Shown here piece by piece: positions 16,205-23,008 of a stretch of DNA of 24,687 nucleotides (position 1 is its first letter; every line of letters starts with the position of its first letter). The stretch is from positions 1-24,687 of the forward strand of contig JADJQN010000010.1 of NCBI GenBank assembly GCA_016712745.1, read 5' to 3'. This DNA comes from Sandaracinaceae bacterium (GTDB taxonomy: Bacteria; Myxococcota_A; Polyangia; Polyangiales; JADJQN01). The notes beneath the pieces were generated by a model, which saw nothing but the letters and a program-made list of their open reading frames with translations, did not search any database and was not told the DNA's origin. Both the position numbers and the translations under genes were made by a program.

Positions 16205-16241
16205 AGGCCGACCCACCCGAAAACATCGGATGAGTCGGCCT
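16205..16241 (-). promoter_or_regulatory. Leader hairpin before the XerC-like recombinase gene
   Basis: The minus-strand RNA can form an uninterrupted 16 bp stem (arms 16226-16241 and 16205-16220) with a five-base loop. Two positions are G-U wobbles; on the plus strand the same positions would be A-C mismatches, so the structure is specific to the minus transcript. It ends about 23 bases before the ATG, just before AAGGAG. There is no U tract, so it is more likely an attenuator, RNA-stability element or partial terminator than a classic terminator. Confidence 0.55.
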
Positions 16242-16261
16242 GTTGCGTTGCATGTCGAGCT

Positions 16262-16852
16262 CTAGGCTGCGGTCGGTTCGTTGGTGATCGATTCACTCGC
16301 GAGCTGCGCTTCGACCTCGTCCGCCGCCGCTTCGGCTTCGGCCTGTGGAACAACAAGTGCCACCTCGGGCGCGAGCTTCGGCTTCGTGGACTTTGGAGCG
16401 TGCTTCGTCTTCTTGGCGGTCTTGGCGTTGCGCGCGGGCTTCGCGTCCGCTGCGTCCGTGGCCCCCACGTCGCTCGCGCCAGGAAGCGTGTCGGTCTTCG
16501 GGTCGACGATCGCTTCCGCCACCAAGCCCGCCTGGTGCGCCCACGTCAGCGCGAGCCGCAACACGCGACGCGTCTTGTCGATCGAGAGCTGAGACTTCGC
16601 GCGACCGGTCTTGAGCTTCATCACGCGCGAGCACGTGTTGAACTTCGCGATCGCGTCCGACGTGAGCGCGCTGACCAGCGTTTCGCCGCCCAGCTCGCTC
16701 TGCGCGAGTTTGAGCTCCATCAGGTAACTGAAACACGTTCCGACGCTCTTGCCCTGCTCTTCCATCTGCGCGATGTAGCGCGCGCCGAGTTCGGCGAGGG
16801 TCAGCGTGCTGTTGAGCGCGTTCGCGGTGTTCTTCGAGTTCTTCCGAGCCAT
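16262..16852 (-). CDS. Recombinase core-binding-like DNA-binding protein without catalytic domain
   Basis: The ATG at 16852 (MARKNSKNTAN), preceded by AAAGGA, is preferred over an upstream start. Residues 15-115 resemble the SAM-like core-binding domain of tyrosine recombinases: TLAELGARYIAQMEEQGKS, FSYLMELKLAQSELG, then SQLSIDKTRRVLRLALTWA. After residue 120 there is no catalytic domain. Instead a Lys/Ala/Pro-rich segment (130-165) and an acidic Ala-rich tail follow, both probably disordered. The 196-residue protein therefore looks like a stand-alone core-binding module, perhaps an accessory factor for the XerC-like recombinase 80 bp downstream, or a nucleoid-like protein. No frameshift or decay is visible. 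Family call is by pattern only. Confidence 0.5.
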   Translation of the reverse strand: MARKNSKNTANALNSTLTLAELGARYIAQMEEQGKSVGTCFSYLMELKLAQSELGGETLVSALTSDAIAKFNTCSRVMKLKTGRAKSQLSIDKTRRVLRLALTWAHQAGLVAEAIVDPKTDTLPGASDVGATDAADAKPARNAKTAKKTKHAPKSTKPKLAPEVALVVPQAEAEAAADEVEAQLASESITNEPTAA

Positions 16853-17065
16853 GGCGATTCGTCCTTTCGAGTGTGTTGTGTGCGTCTCCGCGACTCTCGC
16901 GGCGACAAGCGCATACACGCTCTTTGGCGCCAGAACAGCCAGGCAATCCCGCTCGAATCCGAGCTGCTTTGACGCGTGATTCGACTCGCACGTCAGCGTC
17001 TCGCGCGCGTGTCGACCACATGTCGCCGCGGCGCCTCACACGTGAAATCCGCGCCTCACCAACGA
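16853..17065. other. Gap between terminase and core-binding gene
   Basis: About 210 bp without a gene. A short perfect hairpin CCGCGA-CTC-TCGCGG (16888-16902) lies 36-50 bp upstream of the ATG at 16852 and might be a weak terminator or operator. No portal, protease or capsid gene begins here, although that is where phages normally have the portal gene. Confidence 0.4.
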
Positions 17066-17665
17066 TCACCGCAGCTCTTGCCACGAGCTGGAATGGCGCT
17101 CGCGCGTCGGTCGCACTTGCCACGCTGCGAGGGCCAACGCGATCACGCAGTCGTCGTGCATCCCGCCCGGCGCGCTCATCCGCGTGTTGCCGGAATCGGT
17201 CACCGAATACTCGAAGGCTTCGAGCTCGTCGATGCCGTCCGGCCAAAGCTCCGGCCGCGGCAACACGATCTGGCGCTGCTCAAGCATCAAGCTCAGGTTC
17301 TCGATGAGCGCGGTCTTCGACTTCAGCGTGAATGTGTACGGCGACGCTTCGATGCCCTCTTCGCACAGCGTCTCGTAGATCGGCTCGCCTTTGCCTGTCG
17401 AGTCGACCAACACTTCCGCGTCGTTGTATCGAAGCAGCGCACCGCGGATGCGCGCGACCTGCATCGCCCAATCGAGGCGGTGAAAGCGATCGACGAAGAC
17501 CACTTCGCACGCTTCGTTGACCACCACGAGCACGGTGAAATCTTCGATCTTGGCGAGGTCGAGGCCGGCGCTGTAACTGGCGTCGATGAACGTCCTTCCA
17601 ACTTCCCGTGGCGCACTCGCGCACATTGCGAAAGACCGAGCCGCTGCCTTCGACGAACTGCGCAC
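17066..17665 (-). CDS. terL: Terminase large subunit, C-terminal nuclease domain (frameshifted half)
   Basis: This is the continuation of the TerL frame from 18332. Meaningful sequence starts about codon 27 (IDASYSAGLDLAKIEDFTV); the first codons overlap the upstream half and are out-of-frame reading. The RNase H-like nuclease has its acidic residues: Asp37 in GLDLAKIEDF, Asp88 in VLVDSTGKGEP and Asp171/172 in GMHDDCVIAL. The end (TRERHSSSWQELR) is the natural C-terminus. One base must be skipped near 17590-17596 to join it to the ATPase half. It cuts concatemeric DNA during packaging. Directly downstream is a DNA-binding protein gene rather than portal. Confidence 0.7.
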   Translation of the reverse strand: MRSSSKAAARSFAMCASAPREVGRTFIDASYSAGLDLAKIEDFTVLVVVNEACEVVFVDRFHRLDWAMQVARIRGALLRYNDAEVLVDSTGKGEPIYETLCEEGIEASPYTFTLKSKTALIENLSLMLEQRQIVLPRPELWPDGIDELEAFEYSVTDSGNTRMSAPGGMHDDCVIALALAAWQVRPTRERHSSSWQELR

Positions 17666-18332
17666 CGTACTCCTGTGCGAACACGCGCTGCGGCAGACGC
17701 GAGCGCTCGGCCTCGATCAGCGACGCGTCGAGCAACGGATTCGTCCATGAGGGCATGTTCCAGCTCGCCCAATCGGCATCGCGTTCGAGCCCTTGGCCGC
17801 GGCGAAACATCTCGTGGAGGTAGCCCTTGCCCTTGGGCGTCGAGATCAAGAGCGCCCATCCCTTCTTGTCGATCAACCGCTGGCTCAAGTGGTTTTGCCA
17901 GATCAGCGGTTTGAGGCGCGCGGCTTCGTCGACCACCAACCAATTGAGGCCTTCGCCGAGAAGCGAAACGGGGTTGTCGGCGGACTTCGCGCGGATCTCG
18001 CTGATGCCGCCAGAAAGGTTGCGGAGGAAGATGCGCCGCTCGGCTTCCTTTTTTTGCACGAGTCGGTGACGCAGCCGCTCGAGCACGATCACTTCGATCT
18101 CGCGGAAGACGCGATCCGCCAAGTCGTAGGTGGGCGCAACGACCCACCCGATCGAGCGCTCGCCCGGCATCATCGCTGCGGCGATGCCTTCCATCGCAGC
18201 GCAGGTGGTCTTCCCCCAGCGCACACCGCAGGCAACGACACGAAAGCGCGCGTCGGAGCGATGCACGGCGAGCTGCCCCGCGTGCGGCTCGTAGCCGATG
18301 TCAGCGAAGAAGCGTTCTTTGTCAATCCGCAT
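17280..18332 (-). CDS. terL: Terminase large subunit, ATPase domain (frameshifted half)
   Basis: The ATG at 18332 overlaps the end of the small-subunit gene by 11 bp, with AGAAG before it. Numbering from there: Walker A-like CGVRWGKTT (35-43), adenine-contact region around 13-20, Walker B WLVVDEA (131-137) and the coupling motif LLISTPKGKGYLHEMF (161-176), then SRLPQRVFAQEYGAQFVEGS (211-230). All ATPase motifs of a phage packaging motor are present. After about residue 248 (ATGSWKDV) this frame becomes Arg-rich and no longer TerL-like, and the nuclease domain continues in another frame (17066-17665). Whole length would be about 425 residues. It would translocate DNA into a procapsid, which this element does not itself encode here. 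Confidence 0.75.
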   Translation of the reverse strand: MRIDKERFFADIGYEPHAGQLAVHRSDARFRVVACGVRWGKTTCAAMEGIAAAMMPGERSIGWVVAPTYDLADRVFREIEVIVLERLRHRLVQKKEAERRIFLRNLSGGISEIRAKSADNPVSLLGEGLNWLVVDEAARLKPLIWQNHLSQRLIDKKGWALLISTPKGKGYLHEMFRRGQGLERDADWASWNMPSWTNPLLDASLIEAERSRLPQRVFAQEYGAQFVEGSGSVFRNVRECATGSWKDVHRRQLQRRPRPRQDRRFHRARGGQRSVRSGLRRSLSPPRLGDAGRAHPRCAASIQRRGSVGRLDRQRRADLRDAVRRGHRSVAVHIHAEVEDRAHREPELDA

Positions 18333-18798
18333 CGTCTTCTTCCGCTGCGGGAGCCAGTGCGATTGTTTCGTCCGCCCCATCGCCGTCGCGCACGAGCCAG
18401 CGATCGCACTCGCGGCGGATGACGTGTTCCAAGTTCTCGGTGCGCTCGGTCGCTTGTCCGCGGATCAGTCGTTCGAGCTGAATACCGGCGGTGACGGCTT
18501 TGACCGCAACGCTGTCGAGCGTGTCCTTGAGCCGTTCGATGCCTTTGCTTTGCAGGAAGCGCGCCTCCTTGAGGTGGCGCTCGTTCATCGCTTCGAGCGT
18601 CTCGAGCGCTTTTTCGTCCGCGGCCGCGCGCGCACGCGCTTCGAGGCTCGCGATGCGCTCTTTCCATTGTTCGCGCTTCGCGACCTCCGCGACGCCACGC
18701 TTCGAGGCCTCGTACTTCTTCGCGACGGCCTCGAAGCTGCGCTTGGGGCCGAGCGAAAAATAGAAGGAAAATGCGTCGGGAGGAATGCGGCGGTTCAC
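18322..18798 (-). CDS. terS: Terminase small subunit-like protein
   Basis: The start is GTG at 18798 inside a GTGA overlap with the preceding gene; longer upstream starts would run through that gene. The 158-residue protein has an N-terminal helix-turn-helix-like segment typical of terminase small subunits (KRSFEAVAKKYEASKRGVAE, then KREQWKERI, about residues 19-50). A long Ala/Glu/Arg-rich coiled coil follows (about 50-120), then an acidic tail (AEEDDAD). TerS proteins recognise the packaging site and feed DNA to TerL, whose gene starts within its last codons. In satellites, a private TerS redirects the helper phage motor; this element has its own TerL as well. Call rests on context and layout. 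Confidence 0.58.
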   Translation of the reverse strand: MNRRIPPDAFSFYFSLGPKRSFEAVAKKYEASKRGVAEVAKREQWKERIASLEARARAAADEKALETLEAMNERHLKEARFLQSKGIERLKDTLDSVAVKAVTAGIQLERLIRGQATERTENLEHVIRRECDRWLVRDGDGADETIALAPAAEEDDAD

Positions 18799-18998
18799 GG
18801 CGATCGCTCCCGTTCGAGTGCGGCGAAGCGGTCCATGTGCTGCTGGTAGAGCTCTGCATATTCGCGGCGGCGCTCCTCGCGTGAAGGGGCGAGTTCCGCG
18901 ACCGTGGGGTATTTGCGGTAGAAGATCCGCGCGGTGAAGCACAGGACGTGCAACCCCGCGCGATACCACAGGTGGTACGCGCGCTGGAGTAAGCGCAT
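18795..18998 (-). CDS. Small membrane-proximal or helical protein of the packaging operon
   Basis: The ATG at 18998 overlaps the methyltransferase stop, and the stop overlaps the TerS start, so this 67-residue protein is embedded in a translationally coupled operon. The N-terminal third (LLQRAYHLWYRAGLHVLCFTARIFY) is hydrophobic and aromatic, possibly a single membrane segment. The rest (PSREERRREYAELYQQHMDRF) is a charged helix. I do not recognise it. Confidence 0.5.
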   Translation of the reverse strand: MRLLQRAYHLWYRAGLHVLCFTARIFYRKYPTVAELAPSREERRREYAELYQQHMDRFAALERERSP

Positions 18999-20335
18999 CA
19001 CTGTGCACCTCGCTCGGTCTTGAGCTCAGCGAAGGTCTGCGTGGTGCCCTCGAGCACGGCTTGTTCGCCCGACGCTTTTTGCCAACGCTCGATCGCGGCA
19101 TCGACAAACGCCGGGCTGATCTCCATCGCGCGGCATCGCCGGCCGAGCTTGTGCGCGGCGACGAGTTGCGAGCCGGAGCCGGAAAAGGGTTCGAGGACGA
19201 GCTCGCCGGCGCGCGTGTGAAAGCGAATCGGGCGCTCGAAGATTTCCAGCGGCTTCTGCGTCGGATGGATGCCGTCCTGCTGACCGATCTGATCGATCGA
19301 CCACACCGTCGATTCGTTCGGCGGCGGGCGTCGATCGGACTCGGGCATGTTGCCTTCGATCCAACCGTAGAAGCAGGGCTCGTGTTGCCACATGAAGTGC
19401 GAGCGGGTCAGCACCTTGCGCGCCTTCACCCACACGATCGTTTGGTGCACGAGCAGGCCGTTGGCCTTCCACGCTTCCTCGACGAGCACCTGACGGCGTG
19501 TGGCGTGCCATTGATAGATCGGCACGCGCTCGATGCAGTGCGACAGCGCGACGCGCAGGAAGGAAGCGAAGAAGTCGACGCTCGTCTTCGGATCGACGTA
19601 GTCGTCCCAGTGTTTGTCTTTGACCTCGGCCTTGTTGACGAACGACTGCGGGTGATTTCCGCCCTGGTAGTCGACGAGGTACGGCGGGTCGGTCGCGAGC
19701 AGCGTCGCTTTTTCGCCGTTCATCAAACGCGCGACATCATCGTCCGACGTCGAATCGCCGCAGAGCAAGCGGTGCTCGCCCAAGATCCACAGATCGCCAC
19801 GCTGCGTGACCGGGTGAAGCGGCGGCTCTTGCGGACCCGGGTCGTCGACGGTCGACGGCACTTCCATCCCCGCGTCGCGCATGATCTGGTCGATCTCGCG
19901 CTCGTCGAAGCCGACACCGTCGAGTGCATCTTCGGTCTTGAGTGCCGCGAGGATGGACGCGAGCGCATCTTCATCCCACTCCGCAAGTTCAGAAGTGCGA
20001 TTGAGTGCAATTCCGAGCGCGGTCGCTTCGAGGTCGCTGATGTCGAGTTCGACAATGTCGCATTCGGCCCAACCAAGCGACTTCATCGCAACGAGGCGAC
20101 CATTGCCGCCAATGATGCGACCAGTCGATTTCAGAATGACGAGCGGCTCGACCTGTCCAAAGCGCGCCAGCGAACCCTTGATCGATTGAAGGTTGCGCTC
20201 GGGGTGCGCGCGAGCGTTGGCGGGGTCGAGGTGAATCGACTCGATCGGAACGCGTCGAAGCGCGAGCGGGTGGCCAACGGCGCGCTCGAGTTGAGCGGTG
20301 GCGAGACGAGCTGCGGACGAGGTGGATGCGGGCAC
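18998..20335 (-). CDS. ParB-domain/DNA adenine methyltransferase fusion (orphan)
   Basis: Start is GTG at 20335 with GGAG seven bases upstream. Residues 28-115 form a ParB/sulfiredoxin-type domain (LDPANARAHPERNLQ, LVILKSTGRIIGGNGRLVA, LNRTSELAEWD). Residues 178-430 are a beta-type methyltransferase: DLWILGEHRLLCGDST, catalytic DPPY at 216-219, HPTQKPLEIF at 357-366 and the SAM-binding LEPFSGSGSQ at 381-390. DPPY before FxGxG is the beta order, usually N6-adenine or N4-cytosine modification. Such fusions are common in phages and mobile elements without a partner nuclease; here none is encoded nearby. It likely protects or marks element DNA before packaging. The frame is intact and the gene heads the packaging operon. 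Confidence 0.82.
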   Translation of the reverse strand: MPASTSSAARLATAQLERAVGHPLALRRVPIESIHLDPANARAHPERNLQSIKGSLARFGQVEPLVILKSTGRIIGGNGRLVAMKSLGWAECDIVELDISDLEATALGIALNRTSELAEWDEDALASILAALKTEDALDGVGFDEREIDQIMRDAGMEVPSTVDDPGPQEPPLHPVTQRGDLWILGEHRLLCGDSTSDDDVARLMNGEKATLLATDPPYLVDYQGGNHPQSFVNKAEVKDKHWDDYVDPKTSVDFFASFLRVALSHCIERVPIYQWHATRRQVLVEEAWKANGLLVHQTIVWVKARKVLTRSHFMWQHEPCFYGWIEGNMPESDRRPPPNESTVWSIDQIGQQDGIHPTQKPLEIFERPIRFHTRAGELVLEPFSGSGSQLVAAHKLGRRCRAMEISPAFVDAAIERWQKASGEQAVLEGTTQTFAELKTERGAQ

Positions 20336-20437
20336 GCCAACTCCGTGTCCGGCTGGGCCGGCGCGGTAGTGCCTCGACGTGGAGTTGGAGTGAGTTCGGG
20401 CGCGTGCCCGGGCTGGAAGGAGGATCGAGGTAGGCGG

Positions 20438-20466
20438 ATGTTAGGGTATCCGCGGGCTCGCGTCAA
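20438..20466 (-). promoter_or_regulatory. Sigma70-like promoter of the packaging operon
   Basis: On the minus strand TTGACG (20461-20466) and TAACAT (20438-20443) are separated by exactly 17 bp. Transcription would start near 20431, about 95 bases before the methyltransferase GTG at 20335. No other gene on this strand begins in between, so this probably drives MTase, the small gene, terS and terL. Confidence 0.55.
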
Positions 20467-20964
20467 GCCCCGAATTGACGGTCGATGTGGACGAATACGG
20501 CCAGCTTCGGAGCCGATTTGGACTCCGCCGAATCGCCCTGCGGGGTCAGAAAATCAAACTTCCATGCAGGTTTCAAACTTCCACGTTTGGAAATTTGATA
20601 AGTCTCTTCTTGACAGCCGATTAGCTCAAAACACCCCCCGAAAAAGGCGTCCTGAAATCTCCCAAAAAGCCACATTTCCGGGTCACTTCACGCGCAGCCG
20701 ACGAGGATTCCATTCTCGCGCGGCACGTCGCTTGCCCAAATCGACCACGGAATCGGCCTCAAGCGCCACAAGTTGGCTGCGGCCGCAGGTGATGGACGTC
20801 ACATGATCGCGGAGGTTTCCGGCGACTGCAGAACTCGCATTTTCGAGCATCCCCAAAGACTGCGACGGCGGGACCAAGGAGAGCGGCCCATCCCCACCCT
20901 CAAAGCAATAGAGAATTACGTGGACGCCAACCCGGGTGCGCCAAAATTGTCGACACCGACCAAT
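20467..20964. other. Gap at the right end of the mobile element
   Basis: About 500 bp including the operator-like cluster. A minus frame at 20683-20877 has a protein-like middle (GNLRDHVTSITCGRSQLVAL, then DSVVDLGKRRAAREW) but no normal start, and a plus frame over 20773-20982 is similarly ambiguous; neither is called. The right attachment site of the element should be in or near here, but I found no long direct repeat shared with the region beside the integrase, and no tRNA gene. Confidence 0.35.
20554..20598. promoter_or_regulatory. Three operator-like CAAACTTCC sites
   Basis: TCAAACTTCCATG (20554-20566) and TCAAACTTCCACG (20573-20585) are direct repeats 19 bp apart. TTTGGAAATTTGA (20586-20598) is an inverted, slightly diverged copy immediately next to the second. 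The cluster is in the most AT-rich part of the gap, about 90-160 bp upstream of the packaging promoter, and resembles operators for a dimeric regulator or short iterons. Confidence 0.45.
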
Positions 20965-21147
20965 TCAGGAACGAGTCGTTGAGTCAAACCCAGCCTGATT
21001 CCTCCGATTCGAAATCACCTTTTGTAGCGCTTCGGTGACAAGGACGATCAGAACGGACATCAGTATCGCCCAGATCATTCCGTTGGCAAACGAAACAAGT
21101 ATTAGCGCTACTGCGTCTGTAACGGGCCCCCATAAGAGCCATCTCAT
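20965..21147 (-). CDS. Small inner-membrane protein
   Basis: A 60-residue frame from the ATG at 21147. The N-terminal two-thirds are hydrophobic and could form two membrane helices (LLWGPVTDAVALILVSFA and GMIWAILMSVLIVLVTEAL), followed by a polar tail (QKVISNRRNQAG). This composition is unlikely by chance in GC-rich DNA. No good ribosome-binding site is visible. Function unknown; it lies outside the conserved block of the element. Confidence 0.45.
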   Translation of the reverse strand: MRWLLWGPVTDAVALILVSFANGMIWAILMSVLIVLVTEALQKVISNRRNQAGFDSTTRS

Positions 21148-21628
21148 GACCAGGGGAAACTAAGGAACGGTCTCAACGCACCGACTCGCCTCGCTTCGCC
21201 CCAGAGCTAGCGCCGGGACTATCCCCGGTCCAATCAGAGTAAACGGCTACATGGAAAACCAGAGTCCACCATAAGAATTGATGGACGAGCAGGGTAGTTA
21301 CACCAGATATGGCGGATATGCAGCCCACGCGCTTTGAAATTTTCACGCTGGAACGCTCCAGACCGCGTCATCTGAGATTGCGGCCAAACGGCGAAATACT
21401 GAAGTCGGTTTGTTCATAAACACTCGTGTCAGGAGAAGCCGCAAACGGAAGCGACCGCGCCAAAAACCTCCGAACGCGCGCGGCGATAAAGAGCAGCATT
21501 ATCCCCGAAGTTTGCGGCGATTTCGCGTTCCCGCTGCCAGACCATCTCGGCGAGGGAACAGAGCCAAGCTCAGTCGTCGAATCTATCGACTTGACTTGCC
21601 TGTCCTCACGCGCGACGCGGCGCCGAGT
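21148..21628. other. Intergenic region, no gene seen
   Basis: About 480 bp between the FG-GAP lipoprotein gene and the small membrane protein. Open frames on either strand are Arg/Ser-rich and unconvincing. A weak CCGGG/CCCGG hairpin at about 21211-21227 is the only structure seen. Base composition is less GC-rich than the element. Confidence 0.35.
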
Positions 21629-22567
21629 TCAGTTTCCTCGGTGGACTCGAAATGCATAAACTGCTCCCGCGGTTCGTCCGAACTCGTCCGCCAGACCGGG
21701 GTCTGAAACGACGAGCAGTTCTTCGTCACTATGCACGAACGCGTCGGTTCCAAACTCAATGGCCGGAATACGCGGATGGCCGCACGCCTCCGGACTCCGG
21801 CTTGTCACAACGCGCAGCACAGCCGCGCCCTTCATGACTCCCGCCACAACTAACATCCCATCCGCATCCGCACAGTCCACGTGAATCACGGAGCTGCCAC
21901 ACGACGGTTCGATTTCAGGGAGTTCCAATGCGGTCGCCGGTGTGTCGTGTCCAATTCTCCGAATCCATAATTGTTTGGGTAGATACTGCGTCTCGGTGTA
22001 CGCAGGACAGACAAATGCAAGCACCATGGCGTTGTCTTGATACCAACTTGTTGCTGAGCAAGGCCAGCCGAGTTTGGCCCCCTGAATGATGCTTCCGGCT
22101 CCAATCTCGACAGTGTCCAATAGTTCGAGCGACTGACCCGACACAACCAACATTTTCTCGAATTGTCCGTTGACCGATCCCGACATGATCACGTCAGTAA
22201 ACCCGTCGTTGTCCATGTCTTGCGCGGATGCCATGAACTCACCAACTTGAGTGATTGTCGCCTGAACGGACTCCGTCGAGTATTCGGAGCACGTCGGTGC
22301 CACTCCTACGACACTGGATTGGCGCCGCGGAATATTGAATACAACTTTGACAGGTCGGCCACGATCATTAGCAATCGAAGCCAATCGCGCTCCAAACGGA
22401 CGGTCAAAATCGGTTGCGCGATGGTGGGCTAGTAGGCGGGCAGATCTGATGTCCACATACCAAAGCTTGTTGTAGCTGTCTGCGTTTTGAGAGCGGCGAT
22501 TCGCCGACAAGTAACTCCGACGTCTGATGCTTCTCGCAATACGGCCCGCGGGCAACCGACGCGCCAA
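21629..22567 (-). CDS. FG-GAP-type lipoprotein, C-terminal part (frameshifted)
   Basis: The coding sequence continues the lipoprotein begun at 23008 after frame changes near 22612 and 22495, so the start at 22567 is not biological. It contains repeated beta-propeller-like blades with calcium-binding-type loops: AQDMDNDGFTDVIMSGSVNG, EKMLVVSGQSLELLDTVEIG and the ending LADEFGRTAGAVYAFRV, typical of the last FG-GAP/VCBS blade. A short middle segment (PKSQSEGASFGASVARG, about 22500-22610) lies in a third frame. Reassembled, the protein would be about 440 residues and surface-exposed. Such integrin-like propellers are abundant in planctomycetes; ligand unknown. Confidence 0.55.
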   Translation of the reverse strand: MARRLPAGRIARSIRRRSYLSANRRSQNADSYNKLWYVDIRSARLLAHHRATDFDRPFGARLASIANDRGRPVKVVFNIPRRQSSVVGVAPTCSEYSTESVQATITQVGEFMASAQDMDNDGFTDVIMSGSVNGQFEKMLVVSGQSLELLDTVEIGAGSIIQGAKLGWPCSATSWYQDNAMVLAFVCPAYTETQYLPKQLWIRRIGHDTPATALELPEIEPSCGSSVIHVDCADADGMLVVAGVMKGAAVLRVVTSRSPEACGHPRIPAIEFGTDAFVHSDEELLVVSDPGLADEFGRTAGAVYAFRVHRGN

Positions 22568-22609
22568 ACGATGCGCCTTCTGACTGACTCTTAGGCCCCA
22601 TCAGCGACA

Positions 22610-23008
22610 TTATCGGCAATCCAGTGGCCGAGACACTAGACTGACGAAACCGCTATAACTTACCAGATCGCTCGCAGACTCATCCCTGGGAGCTCCGATC
22701 GCGATGTCGGCGATGCCGTCTTGGTCTGCGTCACCTACCAGACACATGCTTTGCCCGAATCGATAGCCGGACAGCTGCGGCCGACTCGTCCAAAGCAACT
22801 CAAGCTCGAGTCGAGGTTGAGGCGACTCGTGCGAGCGCGCAGATTTGGAATCGTCTTTGACGGTGCGAGAGCGCACTGAATCGACGGAATCGCCATTGTG
22901 TTCCGACGTTGCTCGTTCATGATTGACGAGCTCGCAAGACGCGCATGCTAAGGCGGCAAATGTGAAGCCTATCGCTCGAACGACCGATCTGTTATAGTTG
23001 AGAGACAT
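22610..23008 (-). CDS. FG-GAP-type lipoprotein, N-terminal part
   Basis: The ATG at 23008 (MSLNYNRSVVR) starts a signal peptide ending FAALACASC, probably a lipoprotein signal or a signal with a Cys near cleavage. After a Ser/Arg-rich linker, a first FG-GAP repeat is clear: GYRFGQSMCLVGDADQDGIA and DIAIGAPRDESASD, with a DxDxDG-type calcium loop. The frame then ends at 22610 in RPLDCR, where another frame carries on. The start overlaps the end of the RHS reading frame (stop at 22992) by 17 bp, so the two are translationally coupled, and a functional link (surface partner or immunity) is possible. Confidence 0.6.
   Translation of the reverse strand: MSLNYNRSVVRAIGFTFAALACASCELVNHERATSEHNGDSVDSVRSRTVKDDSKSARSHESPQPRLELELLWTSRPQLSGYRFGQSMCLVGDADQDGIADIAIGAPRDESASDLVSYSGFVSLVSRPLDCR

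Noticed and set aside
19061..20806. Very long plus-strand open frame (581 codons) opposite the methyltransferase
   Set aside because: It is the antisense shadow of an intact ParB-MTase gene with clear motifs; its composition is Arg/Val/Asp-rich and matches no domain.
9259..20964. Flanking direct repeats as attL/attR
   Set aside because: By-eye comparison of the region after the integrase with the region right of the packaging promoter gave no shared run long enough to support an attachment core.
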